Shown: positions 1 through 9,498 of the stretch, in pieces
Position numbering within the stretch: position 1 is the stretch's first letter
Layout: each line of letters starts with the position of its first letter
Assembly (NCBI GenBank): GCA_965224235.1
Contig: CBDCYP010000001.1
Span: 248,001 to 312,000, forward strand
Source: G958295935 sp965224235
GTDB lineage: Bacteria > Chloroflexota > Dehalococcoidia > Lucifugimonadales > Lucifugimonadaceae
Length of the DNA: 64,000 bases
Reading direction: 5' to 3'
The notes under the pieces: generated by a model
The model's input: the letters and a program-made list of their open reading frames with translations, nothing else
Database searches by the model: none
Told to the model about the DNA's origin: nothing
Translations under genes and position numbers: made by a program

Positions 1-32
1 CGGCAGGCAGCATGGGTATCCGGTGAGGACCA

Positions 33-947
33 TTGCGCCGTTTCATAATGACGCGCATCGTGTATGCGGTGTTCGTTGCTTTTGCAACGAGCGTTTTCGT
101 GTTCGCCCTAGCGCACAAGTCCGGTGATCCCCGGACCGTATTGCTTACAACCTACACGAGCCAGGAACAATGGGACGCCTGGGGAAAACGATGGGGGCTG
201 GACAAGCCTCTCGTGGTTCAGTACGGCATTTGGCTCGGCAATGCGCTAAAAGGGGATTTTGGCGAGTCCTTGCGAGAACTGCGTCCGGTGCGGAAGGTGA
301 TTCTGGAACGGATCCCGGCCACAATACAGCTCGCGGCAGGGGCGTTCGTTTTTTCCTTGGCTGTCGGTGTCCCGCTGGGGATCTTGGCCGCCGTGAAAAG
401 GGGTACTGCCTGGGACTACATCGGCCGTACTTTTGCACTCTTCGGCCAGGCCCTGCCGCCGTTTTGGTTGGGCATCATGCTCATCCTGCTTTTTTCGGTA
501 CAGGTCTCATGGCTGCCTACATCCGGAAAGGGCGGTCTGAACCACTACATCCTGCCTTCCATCACGCTGGGTTGGCTCACCGCGTCAGGCATTCTCAGAA
601 TCGTGCGTTCGGCCATGCTCGAAGTGCTCGGATCCGAATACATCAAGCTGGCGAGGGCAAAAGGGGTCAGTTCTAGGTCCATTGTGTGGAAGCACGCACT
701 GCGCAACGCCATGCTGGCGCCGCTGACGTTTAGCGGACTCATACTGGCTGCCTTTTTTACAGGGGCCGTGGTGACCGAAACCGTTTTTGCCTGGCCCGGA
801 CTAGGCCGATTGGCGGTGCAGTCGGTCAACAACAACGACTTTCCTGCCATGACAGGCGTGGTCCTTGTGTTTACGGTGATCTATCTGGCCATAAACACGT
901 TGGTGGACATTCTTTACGCATACATCGACCCGCGGATTCGATATTGA
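33..947 (+). CDS. ABC transporter permease, DppB/OppB type
   Basis: Inner-membrane permease of a peptide/nickel-type ABC importer (BPD_transp_1 family). The 304 residues begin with the usual N-terminal membrane segment (about residues 9-29), then a long periplasmic loop and a bundle of further membrane segments. The cytoplasmic EAA-type loop, which docks the ATPase, is seen as EYIKLARAKG near residue 202. I keep the TTG start because GTGAGG lies a few bases before it; an ATG at 48 is the alternative. The DppC-type gene follows 10 bases downstream. The substrate-binding protein and ATPases would lie outside the window, so the substrate cannot be told. Confidence 0.92.
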   Translation: MRRFIMTRIVYAVFVAFATSVFVFALAHKSGDPRTVLLTTYTSQEQWDAWGKRWGLDKPLVVQYGIWLGNALKGDFGESLRELRPVRKVILERIPATIQLAAGAFVFSLAVGVPLGILAAVKRGTAWDYIGRTFALFGQALPPFWLGIMLILLFSVQVSWLPTSGKGGLNHYILPSITLGWLTASGILRIVRSAMLEVLGSEYIKLARAKGVSSRSIVWKHALRNAMLAPLTFSGLILAAFFTGAVVTETVFAWPGLGRLAVQSVNNNDFPAMTGVVLVFTVIYLAINTLVDILYAYIDPRIRY

Positions 948-957
948 GGGGGCCTGC

Positions 958-1860
958 GTGACTGAATCGATCACAGTCCCTGATCCCCGAACGTATGAAA
1001 CGGGCACGGGCTGGCTGGCGGTTGGCTGGCGAATTGTCAGGGAGTGGCCGGTAATACCGGGGGCGCTGGTCGGACTGCTGATCATTGCGGCGGTGGCCGC
1101 GCCCTGGATTTCGCCCCACGATCCACTGCGAGGCGATCTGTTCAAGAGTGGACAGCCGCCCGTTTGGAACGAGCGTGGCGACTCCTCTCATTTGCTTGGG
1201 ACCGACATCTTGGGCAGAGACATTCTGAGCCGCGTTATCTACGGCGCCCGGATTTCACTGATCGTGGCGGCTGTCGTGCTGACCACGGGCGGCATCGTCG
1301 GAACGATAGTCGGCATAGTTGCCGGGTACTACGGCGGTCAGGTCGACGAGGTGTTAATGCGGATCGTCGACTTCACGCTGGCGGTGCCATTCTTGCTGAT
1401 CGCCCTGGTGGTCGTGATAGTTTTCGAGCAGAGCCTGACAGTGCTCATAACGCTATTGGCGATATTCAGCTGGGGCGGCTTTGCGCGCCAGATCCGGGCA
1501 GAGACGCTATCCCTGAAAACCCGGGACTACGTGTCCCAGGCCAAGGTGATGGGCGCGACGACATTCAGAATCATGTTCAGGCACATCTTTCCCGGCGTTG
1601 TGAACACTCTCATAGTCGTTTCAACTCTAAGAGTAGGATCGCTGATATTGGCCCTGTCGATCTTGAGCTACCTGGGCGCCGGCATCCAGCCGCCGACGGC
1701 CGAATGGGGCCTGATGGTGGCGCAGGGGAGGTCATACATCAGCGTCGAGTGGTGGATCACGTTCTTCCCCGGGATGGCGATATTCCTGACAGTCTTCGCA
1801 ATGAATTTCCTGGGTGATTGGCTACGGGACCGCTTCGATCCTCATCTGAGGCAGCTCTAA
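958..1860 (+). CDS. ABC transporter permease, DppC/OppC type
   Basis: Second permease of the same importer; DppB and DppC types form a heterodimer. The protein has 300 residues, a first membrane segment around residues 35-52, the family motif GTDILGRDILSR near residue 80 and the EAA loop (QAKVMGATTFRIMFRH) near residue 194. It starts with GTG 10 bases after the previous stop, so the two are surely co-transcribed. A strong hairpin-plus-T terminator at 2005-2023 closes the operon, so no ATPase gene follows on this side. Confidence 0.92.
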   Translation: MTESITVPDPRTYETGTGWLAVGWRIVREWPVIPGALVGLLIIAAVAAPWISPHDPLRGDLFKSGQPPVWNERGDSSHLLGTDILGRDILSRVIYGARISLIVAAVVLTTGGIVGTIVGIVAGYYGGQVDEVLMRIVDFTLAVPFLLIALVVVIVFEQSLTVLITLLAIFSWGGFARQIRAETLSLKTRDYVSQAKVMGATTFRIMFRHIFPGVVNTLIVVSTLRVGSLILALSILSYLGAGIQPPTAEWGLMVAQGRSYISVEWWITFFPGMAIFLTVFAMNFLGDWLRDRFDPHLRQL

Positions 1861-2004
1861 GAGCCGGTCTCAGAACTACTACGGAGCCTGAAATCCTCAT
1901 ATCGCAATGCACGTGGGTTCCCGGGTGCGCGGCAATCACCGTGGCCTTGCGAAGGCGACACAATGTAATGAAAATGGCGGCTGCGTTCCACGACAATGGG
2001 GTAG

Positions 2005-2023
2005 AGACGGCAGCGTCTTTTTT
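2005..2023 (+). terminator. Rho-independent terminator of the ABC permease operon
   Basis: A perfect 5-bp stem AGACG/CGTCT with a GCAG loop is followed directly by a run of six T. It lies about 145 bases after the dppC-like stop and before the next gene. The stem is short, but the T-run placement is textbook. Confidence 0.7.
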
Positions 2024-2146
2024 ATAGCAACGCCTCGTGGGTGAAGCGTCAACCCCGTCTCCACACGGGCGACGAACGCGCAGTATTATTCACACGTCTC
2101 TCGCTATCAACAACTGGGGCGCAAACCCTCAACCGACTTGACCGCC

Positions 2147-2590
2147 ATGAAAACACTGACATGCCCCATCGACGAATCCGCCCTCGCGGACTCTAAACTT
2201 GCCGGACAGCCGTCAATGAAGTGTCCGGAGTGCGACGGTTCCTGGATTTCGCTCGAAGCGCTTGAATCGATCGAAGACAATCACTTCAGTGCGGGCATGG
2301 TCAAGGGACAGCGGCGATACGGCGAACAAGCCGTGGATCATGTGTGCCCACACTGCCACGGACACATGACCCGCTTCCGATACAGAGGCTACAACCTCGA
2401 ACTTGAAGCCTGCCCGGCCGACGCCGGATTCTGGCTCGATCAAGGCGAAGAGGCGCTCATCAAGGAAGTAATGAAAAAACGAATGGCAAACCTGTCGCGC
2501 TCCGGTTCGGCTCAGAATGACTGGGACCGCTTCCGACGGGGAGGAGGCCGATCGTTCTTCGACAAGCTAAAGGACTTGTTCTCACGCTAG
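2147..2590 (+). CDS. Zinc-ribbon (zf-TFIIB-like) protein
   Basis: A 147-residue soluble protein with paired Cys clusters. The N-terminal half has TCPID followed by CPECDGSWIS, the usual zf-TFIIB layout, and a second cluster CPHCHGHM about 50 residues later is followed by the paired LEACPADAGFWLDQGE block. The tail is basic (KKRMANLSRSG...). Proteins of this family are common in bacteria and presumably bind zinc; their role is unknown. I prefer ATG 2147, which opens MKTLTCP, to a TTG three codons upstream. It stands alone on its strand, with unrelated neighbours. Confidence 0.75.
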   Translation: MKTLTCPIDESALADSKLAGQPSMKCPECDGSWISLEALESIEDNHFSAGMVKGQRRYGEQAVDHVCPHCHGHMTRFRYRGYNLELEACPADAGFWLDQGEEALIKEVMKKRMANLSRSGSAQNDWDRFRRGGGRSFFDKLKDLFSR

Positions 2591-2633
2591 CTCCGCCCAA
2601 ACGGCGCAGGCTGAACCCGTTGACCGCACCGCA

Positions 2634-3197
2634 ATGTTTAATCAGTCGTTAAACAAGAACACTGAAATCACGTTCATCGTATTTCCCAATTTGGCCGAAT
2701 TCGTAGCGGTGGACGCCCGGTCACAGTTACAAGGGCGGCCAATGATCCACTCGCTGGACCTCACGGACGTCGCAGGTGGCGATTTTGCAGACGCGCTTGA
2801 GGAAGAATTCAGCCGCGCCGTCCGGCGACGGGAGAAAGGGTTCCTGGGATTAGTCGGGATTCCCGGGAAGGTCGAAGATCAAGTACGGACCCATGCAATA
2901 AGAAATATACTGGGGCTGATCAGTCAGGATGTGAATGAACAAGCGCCGGGGGAAGCCGCCAGCGTCGGCGTCCCGTTCTTCGCCGGCAGCCTCCTGCGAA
3001 TCGATCGCCAACAGGTGAGGCAGATCGCCGGCGATCTGTTCGGGGAGCGCCTGTCCGGAAACCAGCTAGATGACCTGTCTGCCATCATCTTCGACCTTAT
3101 TGGACGCCAACGCGCCGCCGAGCAGGAGTCGACTAAGTTGAATCTCGGCGCACTCATCAATGGCAAGGGTGGGCCGTATGCCACGTTGTGGGAATAA
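2634..3197 (+). CDS. Hypothetical protein, 187 aa
   Basis: I do not recognise this protein. It is a soluble, mixed alpha/beta-looking sequence with no membrane segment or signal peptide. It has an acidic helical stretch (FADALEEEFSRAVRRREKG, about residues 52-70) and a conserved-looking glycine segment LGLVGIPGKV. The frame is open from ATG to TAA with normal codon use, and no overlapping frame has better coding character. It sits 43 bases after the zinc-ribbon gene and before an MscS channel, so the context gives little. Confidence 0.55.
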   Translation: MFNQSLNKNTEITFIVFPNLAEFVAVDARSQLQGRPMIHSLDLTDVAGGDFADALEEEFSRAVRRREKGFLGLVGIPGKVEDQVRTHAIRNILGLISQDVNEQAPGEAASVGVPFFAGSLLRIDRQQVRQIAGDLFGERLSGNQLDDLSAIIFDLIGRQRAAEQESTKLNLGALINGKGGPYATLWE

Positions 3198-3330
3198 ATT
3201 GAAACCTGAAATCGCACCGGGTACGAACCTCATGCGGCCCCTTCTCCTCGAAACCCGTGAGCTGGCGGACACATTGCTGCCGAACAACCGCGGATGTGGA
3301 CACCTACGTTGAGTTCTTGCTGCCGCCATC

Positions 3331-4689
3331 GTGAACCAAATGATTCGTGAACTGTTCGGCAATCCGGCCGATGGCACATTTCTCGCCTGGCTGGCCGACA
3401 TGGGGATCTGGGCAATATTGATCGCCCTCGGGGCAGTTACCGTTTGGTTCCTGTTGCGGTTATTCATCCGCCGGCGCCTGGATTGGGCAGCCGACACGCT
3501 GCAAGAGTTTGACACGCCATCCGACATCGGCGGGACGATCAGATCGGTCGGTTTTCTGCTAACCGATGTCGTCACAGGGGGGATGCTGGCGCTCGCGGCA
3601 GTTCTCGGAATCCTGCACGTCCTGGGTCAGGAAGTCGGCCCGGCAATTGGGGTTTTGCAGAACGTGGGGAGAGCAGTCGGCTCATGGTTCCTTACCGACG
3701 GCGCCCGAATCGGACTGATCATCTTCATGGGATGGGTGGTATCCAGGCTCTTGAAGCGGTGGCTGCCGCGATTGGCGAATTCCACGAACTTCGGTCAGCA
3801 GACGGCCGATGATCGTGAGGAGATGGCAAAGCGGTCCGAAACACTCTCGGCCGTGTTCGTCGGCACTGCGAATTTCCTTGTTCTTCTTATCGTCATATTC
3901 ATGATTCTGACAGAACTGTCGGTACCCATCGGCCCGATCCTTGGTGGCTTTGGAATCGCCGGCATCGCAGTAGGTTTTGGGGCCCAACACCTCGTTCGAG
4001 ACCTGATCAACGGCGTCTTCATTCTCTGGGAGAACCAGTACCGGCAAGGTGACGTGGTCGAGATCGCGGGCATCGCCGGCCTCGTCGAATCTATAAACAT
4101 GCGCCGAACCGTGCTGCGAGACCTCGACGGCAAGGTTCACGTCATTCCGCACGGTGACGTGTCCGTCACATCCAACTTCACCAAGTATTGGTCCAGGGTG
4201 AACATAAACGTCGGTGTCGCGTACAAGGAAAACCTCGAGCGCGTAATAGAAATTCTGAACCGCATCGGCGACGAACTGTCACACGATGCCTACTTCGGCC
4301 TGCTGATCATCACACCGCCGCAGGTACTCCGGGTCAACTCATTCGACGACTCGGCGATAACCATCAAGATGGTCGGGGACTGCAAACCGCTCAAACAGTG
4401 GGAGATCTCCGGCGAGCTTCACCTACGGATCAAACGAGAGTTCGACGCCGCTGGCATCGAGATACCGTTCCCGCATCAGACCCTGTATTGGGGCGTCGAT
4501 CAGGCCCGTCTACCATGGGACTCCGAAGTGCCGAAAGTGGAGCCCGTCCCAACGGTTGACGAGTTCGTACAGCCCGAGATGATGTCGCCCGAAGATCGCG
4601 AGATCGCCCTCGCCCAATTGGCGCTCGCGGCGAATACGACGAGGGAGGGCGATCAACGCCAACGGATTGAGGAAACGACGGATCAGTAG
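3331..4689 (+). CDS. MscS-family mechanosensitive ion channel
   Basis: Small-conductance mechanosensitive channel that opens under membrane tension and releases solutes on osmotic downshock. Its 452 residues include several N-terminal membrane segments (about 28-48, 82-105, 115-135, 178-200). The pore-lining TM3 region with the family signature GFGAQHLVRDLINGVFIL starts near residue 216, and a cytoplasmic beta domain with DGKVHVIPHGDV follows. The acidic, Gln-rich tail beyond residue 400 is an extension over E. coli MscS (286 aa). It starts with GTG. There is no operon partner; alaS begins 225 bases later. Confidence 0.92.
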   Translation: MNQMIRELFGNPADGTFLAWLADMGIWAILIALGAVTVWFLLRLFIRRRLDWAADTLQEFDTPSDIGGTIRSVGFLLTDVVTGGMLALAAVLGILHVLGQEVGPAIGVLQNVGRAVGSWFLTDGARIGLIIFMGWVVSRLLKRWLPRLANSTNFGQQTADDREEMAKRSETLSAVFVGTANFLVLLIVIFMILTELSVPIGPILGGFGIAGIAVGFGAQHLVRDLINGVFILWENQYRQGDVVEIAGIAGLVESINMRRTVLRDLDGKVHVIPHGDVSVTSNFTKYWSRVNINVGVAYKENLERVIEILNRIGDELSHDAYFGLLIITPPQVLRVNSFDDSAITIKMVGDCKPLKQWEISGELHLRIKREFDAAGIEIPFPHQTLYWGVDQARLPWDSEVPKVEPVPTVDEFVQPEMMSPEDREIALAQLALAANTTREGDQRQRIEETTDQ

Positions 4690-4914
4690 TGCAGCGACGG
4701 CCGCGTCACGGCTCAAGACCCCGACGACGGCCGGACCGCAATAGTCCCTTTTCACTTTGACACGCTGCTTCAACGGTTTCTAAACTGGATTCGGAGCCCA
4801 AATCCAAATCCGGTCAGGCCAGTATCGTGGAATTCAGACCGTTACGATCTGCGCCGGCGAGCAGTGGCAATCTCTGCGGACGACGCGCCGCTTGAGGCCC
4901 AGGAATAGACACAC

Positions 4915-7863
4915 GTGATAACCGCGCAAGATTTGCGAGAGACGTTCCTGCGGTTCTTTGAAGACCGCGGACATCTCCGCATGCCGTCGGCATCTCTCAT
5001 CCCCGCGGCAGACCCAACACTCCTGCTCACCAACGCCGGCATGGCGCCGTTCAAGGCGTACTTCTCAGGCGAACTCGAACCACCGCGAAAACGCATCACC
5101 ACGGTCCAAAAGAGCTTTCGAACCACCGACATTGAAGAGGTGGGCGACGCCACACATATGACCCTCTTTGAGATGCTGGGCAACTTCAGTTTCGGGGATT
5201 ATTTCAAGGAAGAGGCCTGCGAGTGGGGGCTGGAGTTGATGACCGATGCGCTCGGTTTCGACCCTGAACGGCTGTACATAACGATCTACGAAGATGATGA
5301 CGCCGCCGAACAGATCTGGTTGAAGCTGGGCGTACCCGCTGGCCGAATCTACCGGTTTGGCGCATCGGAAAACTGGTGGGGACCGGCCGGAACGGAAGGA
5401 CCCTGCGGACCCTGTAGCGAAATCCATCTCTATCGGGGCGATATGGCGGCGGTGCCGGCTGATGGCGACCCTGCCCTGGGCACGACGTGGGGGCCAAACA
5501 TCCACGACGACTTCATCGAGCTCTACAACCTCGTGTTCACCCAGTACTACCGGGACCTCGACGGCAACGATTTTCCGCTCCCCAAGAACAACATCGACAC
5601 CGGAATGGGACTCGAACGAACCATTTGCGCAATACAGGGTGTCGATTCGCCGTATGAGTCCGACGTATTCCTTCCGATCGTGAAGCGCGTCGAAGAGTTG
5701 TCCGGATGCTCGATGGGGCAGGGCGGCGACGTGCAAAAGGCGATCAGGGTGGTCGCAGAACACGCCCGTTCCGCATCGTTCTTGATAGGCGACGGCGTCG
5801 TCCCGGGCAACACCGGCCGGGGTTACGTTCTACGCCGCCTTATCCGCCGAGGCATGCTCTTCGGCAGATCGCTCGAACTCGAATCGCCCGTGCTCGCAGT
5901 CGTGGCTGACGTAGTGGCGGAGACCTTAGGCGACACCTATCCGGAACTGAAGAGCAACTTCCCGTTCATCAAGCGCACGCTCGAATTTGAAGAGAACAAC
6001 TTCGCAAGAACGCTCGAGTTCGGCACGTCCGTATTGGCCGGCATGATCCGGTACAGGGTAGATAACGCCGAGAAAGTGGAGCGCCTGATCGACGTCATGG
6101 AACGCGAGTCCGATACCGCCGACAGCCATGCCGACCTGTTTTCCACCGGATCCGATTCCCGTTCGAGAGAAGACGCCTCGTCCACAGGAATTCGCGCAGC
6201 GACGGAATCGGCAAAGTCGTCCATCGCCAGGTTTTGCAACGCCATAGACGACGCGGACGGGCCGGGGAAACAGTCGAGCGAGGTTGCGACTGCAAGAGAT
6301 TCCCTTATTAAGTGGTCCCGTGAAATCACCGGACGCGAAGCCTTCCTGTTGTACGACACGTACGGATTCCCGCTCGAAGTGACCACGGAGTTGCTTGCTG
6401 AACGCAAAATGGCCGTCGATCGGAACGGTTTCAACGCGGAGATGGACCGGCAACGGGAGAGGGCAAGGGCCGCGTCGGCCGGTTTCAGCGGCGATGCCGA
6501 GCAGAGGCGAATATACGAGCAATTGGGTGTCGACTTCACAGAATTCCTCGGATACGAGGGGACGACTGCCGAATCGGTCGTGATCGGCATCATAAATGGC
6601 GGAGTGTTGGTCCGTTCTGCGTCAATGGGCGAGGACGTAGAGGACGTAGAAGTGGTATTGCGCGAAACCCCTTTTTACGCCGAAAAGGGCGGACAAATTG
6701 GGGACACCGGACGCATCACGAGCGCCAACGCAGACATCACGGTTAACGACACCCAGTCCCCGTATGCGCGACTGGTCGTCCACCACGCCCATATCAACGA
6801 GGGCGAGTTACGAGTCGGCGACACGGTTACTGCCGATGTCGATTTCGAACGGCGTGAGCAGATTCGGCGAAACCATACCGCCACCCACTTGCTCCACGCC
6901 GCGCTGCGAGAGATCGTTGGCTCCCACGTGCGTCAATCCGGATCACTCGTGGCGCCGGACCGCCTGCGGTTCGACTTCACCCACATGAGCCCGCTCAGCA
7001 AGGCCGAAGTCAGGGTGGTGCAGGATCGGGTCAACGAGAACATTCGGGCAAACGCCGACGTTCATATCCATCACACGACCTACAGCAAGGCCATCGACGA
7101 CGGCGCGTTGGCATTCTTCGGCGACACCTACGACAACGAAGTTCGCACCGTACGAATCGATCACCCGTGGAGTTTCGAACTATGTGGTGGAACCCACATG
7201 GACCATACGGGTGGCATCGGGGCGTTCATAATCACGTCAGAGTCCGGAATCGGGGCAGGCGTCAGGCGAATGGAGGCCCTTACCGGGATCGGCGCCGAGG
7301 AGGCGATATCGGAATGTTCTGACGTTCTGGATAGCCTGTCAGCTTCACTCAGCGCACCCGTCGACCAACTTGTAAACCGCACTCAGACCCTGTTGGATGA
7401 GGTGGACAACTATCGTCAACGCGTGGCCGCCCTTGAAGACGAAATACTGGCCGCCAGTCTCGGCGATCGATCAGCGGACTCTTCGGGCCAACAGTTCACC
7501 GTGGCTTGCGGCAACATCGACGTGCCGGTAGTAGTGCGAAGGATTCCGGCCTCGAACTCGGACGCGCTGCGCCGCGCAACGGACAGCATGCGGACCCGCA
7601 TGGGAACAGGGATAGCCGTCCTCGGAGCGGTGTTCGACGATCGGCCTTTGATAATGGTCATGGTGACGAAAGACCTCGTCGGCAAGGGGTTGAACGCTGG
7701 CCGGATCGTGCGCCTGTTGGGACGGATTATGGGCGGCGGCGGTGGTGGCGGTCCGCATCTGGCGCAGGCGGGTGGGCGCGATTCCTCCAAACTCGATGAT
7801 GCGTTTGCAGCGGCGCGCGGTGTGATCGAGGAAGCAGCAAACTCGTCAGGAGCCCCGAAATAG
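4915..7863 (+). CDS. alaS: Alanine--tRNA ligase with an internal insertion
   Basis: Charges tRNA-Ala. The 982 residues carry the N-terminal class II core (motif around FRTTDIEEVGDATH), then the editing domain with zinc ligands HTATH (about residue 654) and CGGTH (about residue 757), and the C-terminal domain with a glycine run GGGGGGGPHLAQAGG (about 940-955). It is roughly 100 residues longer than the common 870-880. Most of the excess is one Ser/Asp-rich block between about residues 385 and 470, just before LLYDTYGFPLE. It starts with GTG; ruvX follows within 20 bases. Confidence 0.97.
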   Translation: MITAQDLRETFLRFFEDRGHLRMPSASLIPAADPTLLLTNAGMAPFKAYFSGELEPPRKRITTVQKSFRTTDIEEVGDATHMTLFEMLGNFSFGDYFKEEACEWGLELMTDALGFDPERLYITIYEDDDAAEQIWLKLGVPAGRIYRFGASENWWGPAGTEGPCGPCSEIHLYRGDMAAVPADGDPALGTTWGPNIHDDFIELYNLVFTQYYRDLDGNDFPLPKNNIDTGMGLERTICAIQGVDSPYESDVFLPIVKRVEELSGCSMGQGGDVQKAIRVVAEHARSASFLIGDGVVPGNTGRGYVLRRLIRRGMLFGRSLELESPVLAVVADVVAETLGDTYPELKSNFPFIKRTLEFEENNFARTLEFGTSVLAGMIRYRVDNAEKVERLIDVMERESDTADSHADLFSTGSDSRSREDASSTGIRAATESAKSSIARFCNAIDDADGPGKQSSEVATARDSLIKWSREITGREAFLLYDTYGFPLEVTTELLAERKMAVDRNGFNAEMDRQRERARAASAGFSGDAEQRRIYEQLGVDFTEFLGYEGTTAESVVIGIINGGVLVRSASMGEDVEDVEVVLRETPFYAEKGGQIGDTGRITSANADITVNDTQSPYARLVVHHAHINEGELRVGDTVTADVDFERREQIRRNHTATHLLHAALREIVGSHVRQSGSLVAPDRLRFDFTHMSPLSKAEVRVVQDRVNENIRANADVHIHHTTYSKAIDDGALAFFGDTYDNEVRTVRIDHPWSFELCGGTHMDHTGGIGAFIITSESGIGAGVRRMEALTGIGAEEAISECSDVLDSLSASLSAPVDQLVNRTQTLLDEVDNYRQRVAALEDEILAASLGDRSADSSGQQFTVACGNIDVPVVVRRIPASNSDALRRATDSMRTRMGTGIAVLGAVFDDRPLIMVMVTKDLVGKGLNAGRIVRLLGRIMGGGGGGGPHLAQAGGRDSSKLDDAFAAARGVIEEAANSSGAPK

Positions 7864-7880
7864 GTAGTCTCTGCGGGCGA

Positions 7881-8288
7881 GTGCTTGCGGTCGATTTTGG
7901 CGACGTTCGTATGGGATTAGCCATTTCCGACCCTTCCGGAACGGTCGTGACTCCAATTGACGCGCTGATACGGGTGGGCGGATCCGCCGATCTGTCGGCG
8001 GTCGCTACGACGGCCAAAGACTGGGGGGTTGGGGCCATCCTGATCGGCCTGCCGTTGAGCATGGACGGCCGCCGCGGCGAACAGGCCCGCAAAGTGCTCG
8101 AATTCTGTGACCAACTCAGACGAGTCACCTCGACACCAATATCGACATGGGATGAGCGTCTATCGACGGTTGAAGCGGCGGCGAAACTGCGAGATGCAGG
8201 GGTTCGCGCCAACAGGAACCGGGGCCGCCTCGACTCAGCTGCGGCAGCCGTGATCCTGGAGGCCTATCTCGCCAGCCGGCGCCGATGA
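7881..8288 (+). CDS. ruvX: Holliday junction resolvase-like protein RuvX/YqgF
   Basis: YqgF-family RNase H-fold nuclease, implicated in 16S rRNA 5'-end maturation and recombination. The 135 residues begin LAVDFGDVRMGLAISD, the first strand with its catalytic Asp, followed by ILIGLPLSMDGRRG and then WDERLST near residue 93. It begins (GTG) 17 bases after alaS, a common pairing. The reading frame stays open upstream (GSLCGR), so a start a few codons earlier with a rare codon is possible, but GTG 7881 is the nearest usable one. Confidence 0.9.
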   Translation: MLAVDFGDVRMGLAISDPSGTVVTPIDALIRVGGSADLSAVATTAKDWGVGAILIGLPLSMDGRRGEQARKVLEFCDQLRRVTSTPISTWDERLSTVEAAAKLRDAGVRANRNRGRLDSAAAAVILEAYLASRRR

Positions 8289-8530
8289 ACTTTGGAGAAA
8301 TGTCCAACCGGCTGCATCCCAATTTGCCAGCCAACCAGCCGCCTCAAATTCACCGATAGGATCACTCCGAACTGATATTGTTAACCGATAATGACGGTAA
8401 GACCGGTCAGTTGCCCTGTTATCGAACACGGGAGCTTGCCAGATCGCCTGGTAACTCGTCGATCTGACCGCGAAGTGGCAATCGCCTGTCTGAACACAAC
8501 CAATCAACTCGACGGCAAAAAGAGGCGCAA

Positions 8531-9382
8531 ATGACCAAGTCAATGGGAATCATCGGGTATCCCCTGGGGCACACGCTATCGCCAGTGTTTCAACAGGCTG
8601 GCCTCGACCACCTTGGCATCGACGCCACATTCAGCGCATGGCCAACCCCGCCTTCCGAGTTGGAGGCGACCATCTCGTCGTGGCGGGCGGAGTCGTTCCT
8701 CGCAGGGTGCGTGACACTTCCTCACAAGCAGGCAGTAATGGCCCTTGTGGACGAGATCGACGAAACCGCCAAGTTGATCGGCGCGGTCAACTGGATCATG
8801 AATCGCAACGGGACACTGATCGGCTACAACACTGACTCGCCGGGTTTCCTTCGGGCGTTAAGGCAGATGGCAGGCTTCGATCCGGCCGGCAAGTCAGCAG
8901 TGGTGTTCGGCGCAGGCGGCGTAGCGCGGGCTATCGTCCACGGACTTCGGACGGCAGGCGTCAAGAAATTGACCATCGCCAATCGCACACCCGGCCGTGC
9001 CCGCCAACTCGCCGCGGATCTGGCTGACGGCCGATTCAAGCCAAATCCCATCGGCCTCGGCCGGGATGAGCTCGCCGACGTCGTCCCCTATGCCGATCTC
9101 CTCGTCAACGCGACTTCCATGGGCATGGCCGGAGGTGACGCTGCCGACCAGACTCCTGTGACCGCTGAGTTGGTTTCAGCTGACTCGCTGGCATACGATG
9201 CTGTCTACGCACCACCCATGACGCCGTTCCTGCGGGAGGTCGAGCGTGCTGGCGGGGCAGTCGCCGGAGGCCAGTCAATGCTTGTATTGCAGGGTGTCGA
9301 AGGCTTCGAACTGGCGACCGGGCGTGATGCGCCTGTCGACGTGATGTTCGAGGCGATAGCTAGAGCTACCAGAGGGGCCTGA
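8531..9382 (+). CDS. aroE: Shikimate dehydrogenase
   Basis: Reduces 3-dehydroshikimate to shikimate with NADPH. The 283 residues carry the substrate-binding GHTLSP motif near the N terminus, the catalytic Lys in TLPHK (about residue 65), NTDSPGF with the catalytic Asp, and the Rossmann motif GAGGVARAI (about 133-141). First gene of an aroE-aroC-aroK-aroB run. The 242 bases before it contain no gene; I see no riboswitch or terminator there. Confidence 0.96.
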   Translation: MTKSMGIIGYPLGHTLSPVFQQAGLDHLGIDATFSAWPTPPSELEATISSWRAESFLAGCVTLPHKQAVMALVDEIDETAKLIGAVNWIMNRNGTLIGYNTDSPGFLRALRQMAGFDPAGKSAVVFGAGGVARAIVHGLRTAGVKKLTIANRTPGRARQLAADLADGRFKPNPIGLGRDELADVVPYADLLVNATSMGMAGGDAADQTPVTAELVSADSLAYDAVYAPPMTPFLREVERAGGAVAGGQSMLVLQGVEGFELATGRDAPVDVMFEAIARATRGA

Positions 9383-9498
9383 ACGCCAGAACGGGGCGAA
9401 CACATCCACCAATTCGACGGCTTGCCCGCGGCGAACTGCGCACCCGATATCCCAAAGGCGCCGTGCCCGCGATGCAAACTGCGACGGCCTGAGTAACC

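Noticed and set aside
4690..4914. T-box or other riboswitch before alaS
   Set aside because: No T-box core sequence or terminator/antiterminator pair is visible.
5065..5763. Long minus-strand frame inside alaS
   Set aside because: Shadow of a well-supported gene; no start context or known domain.
7727..7760. Low-complexity GGC repeat as a possible error or phase-variable tract
   Set aside because: It encodes the Gly-rich loop that AlaRS normally carries near its C terminus.
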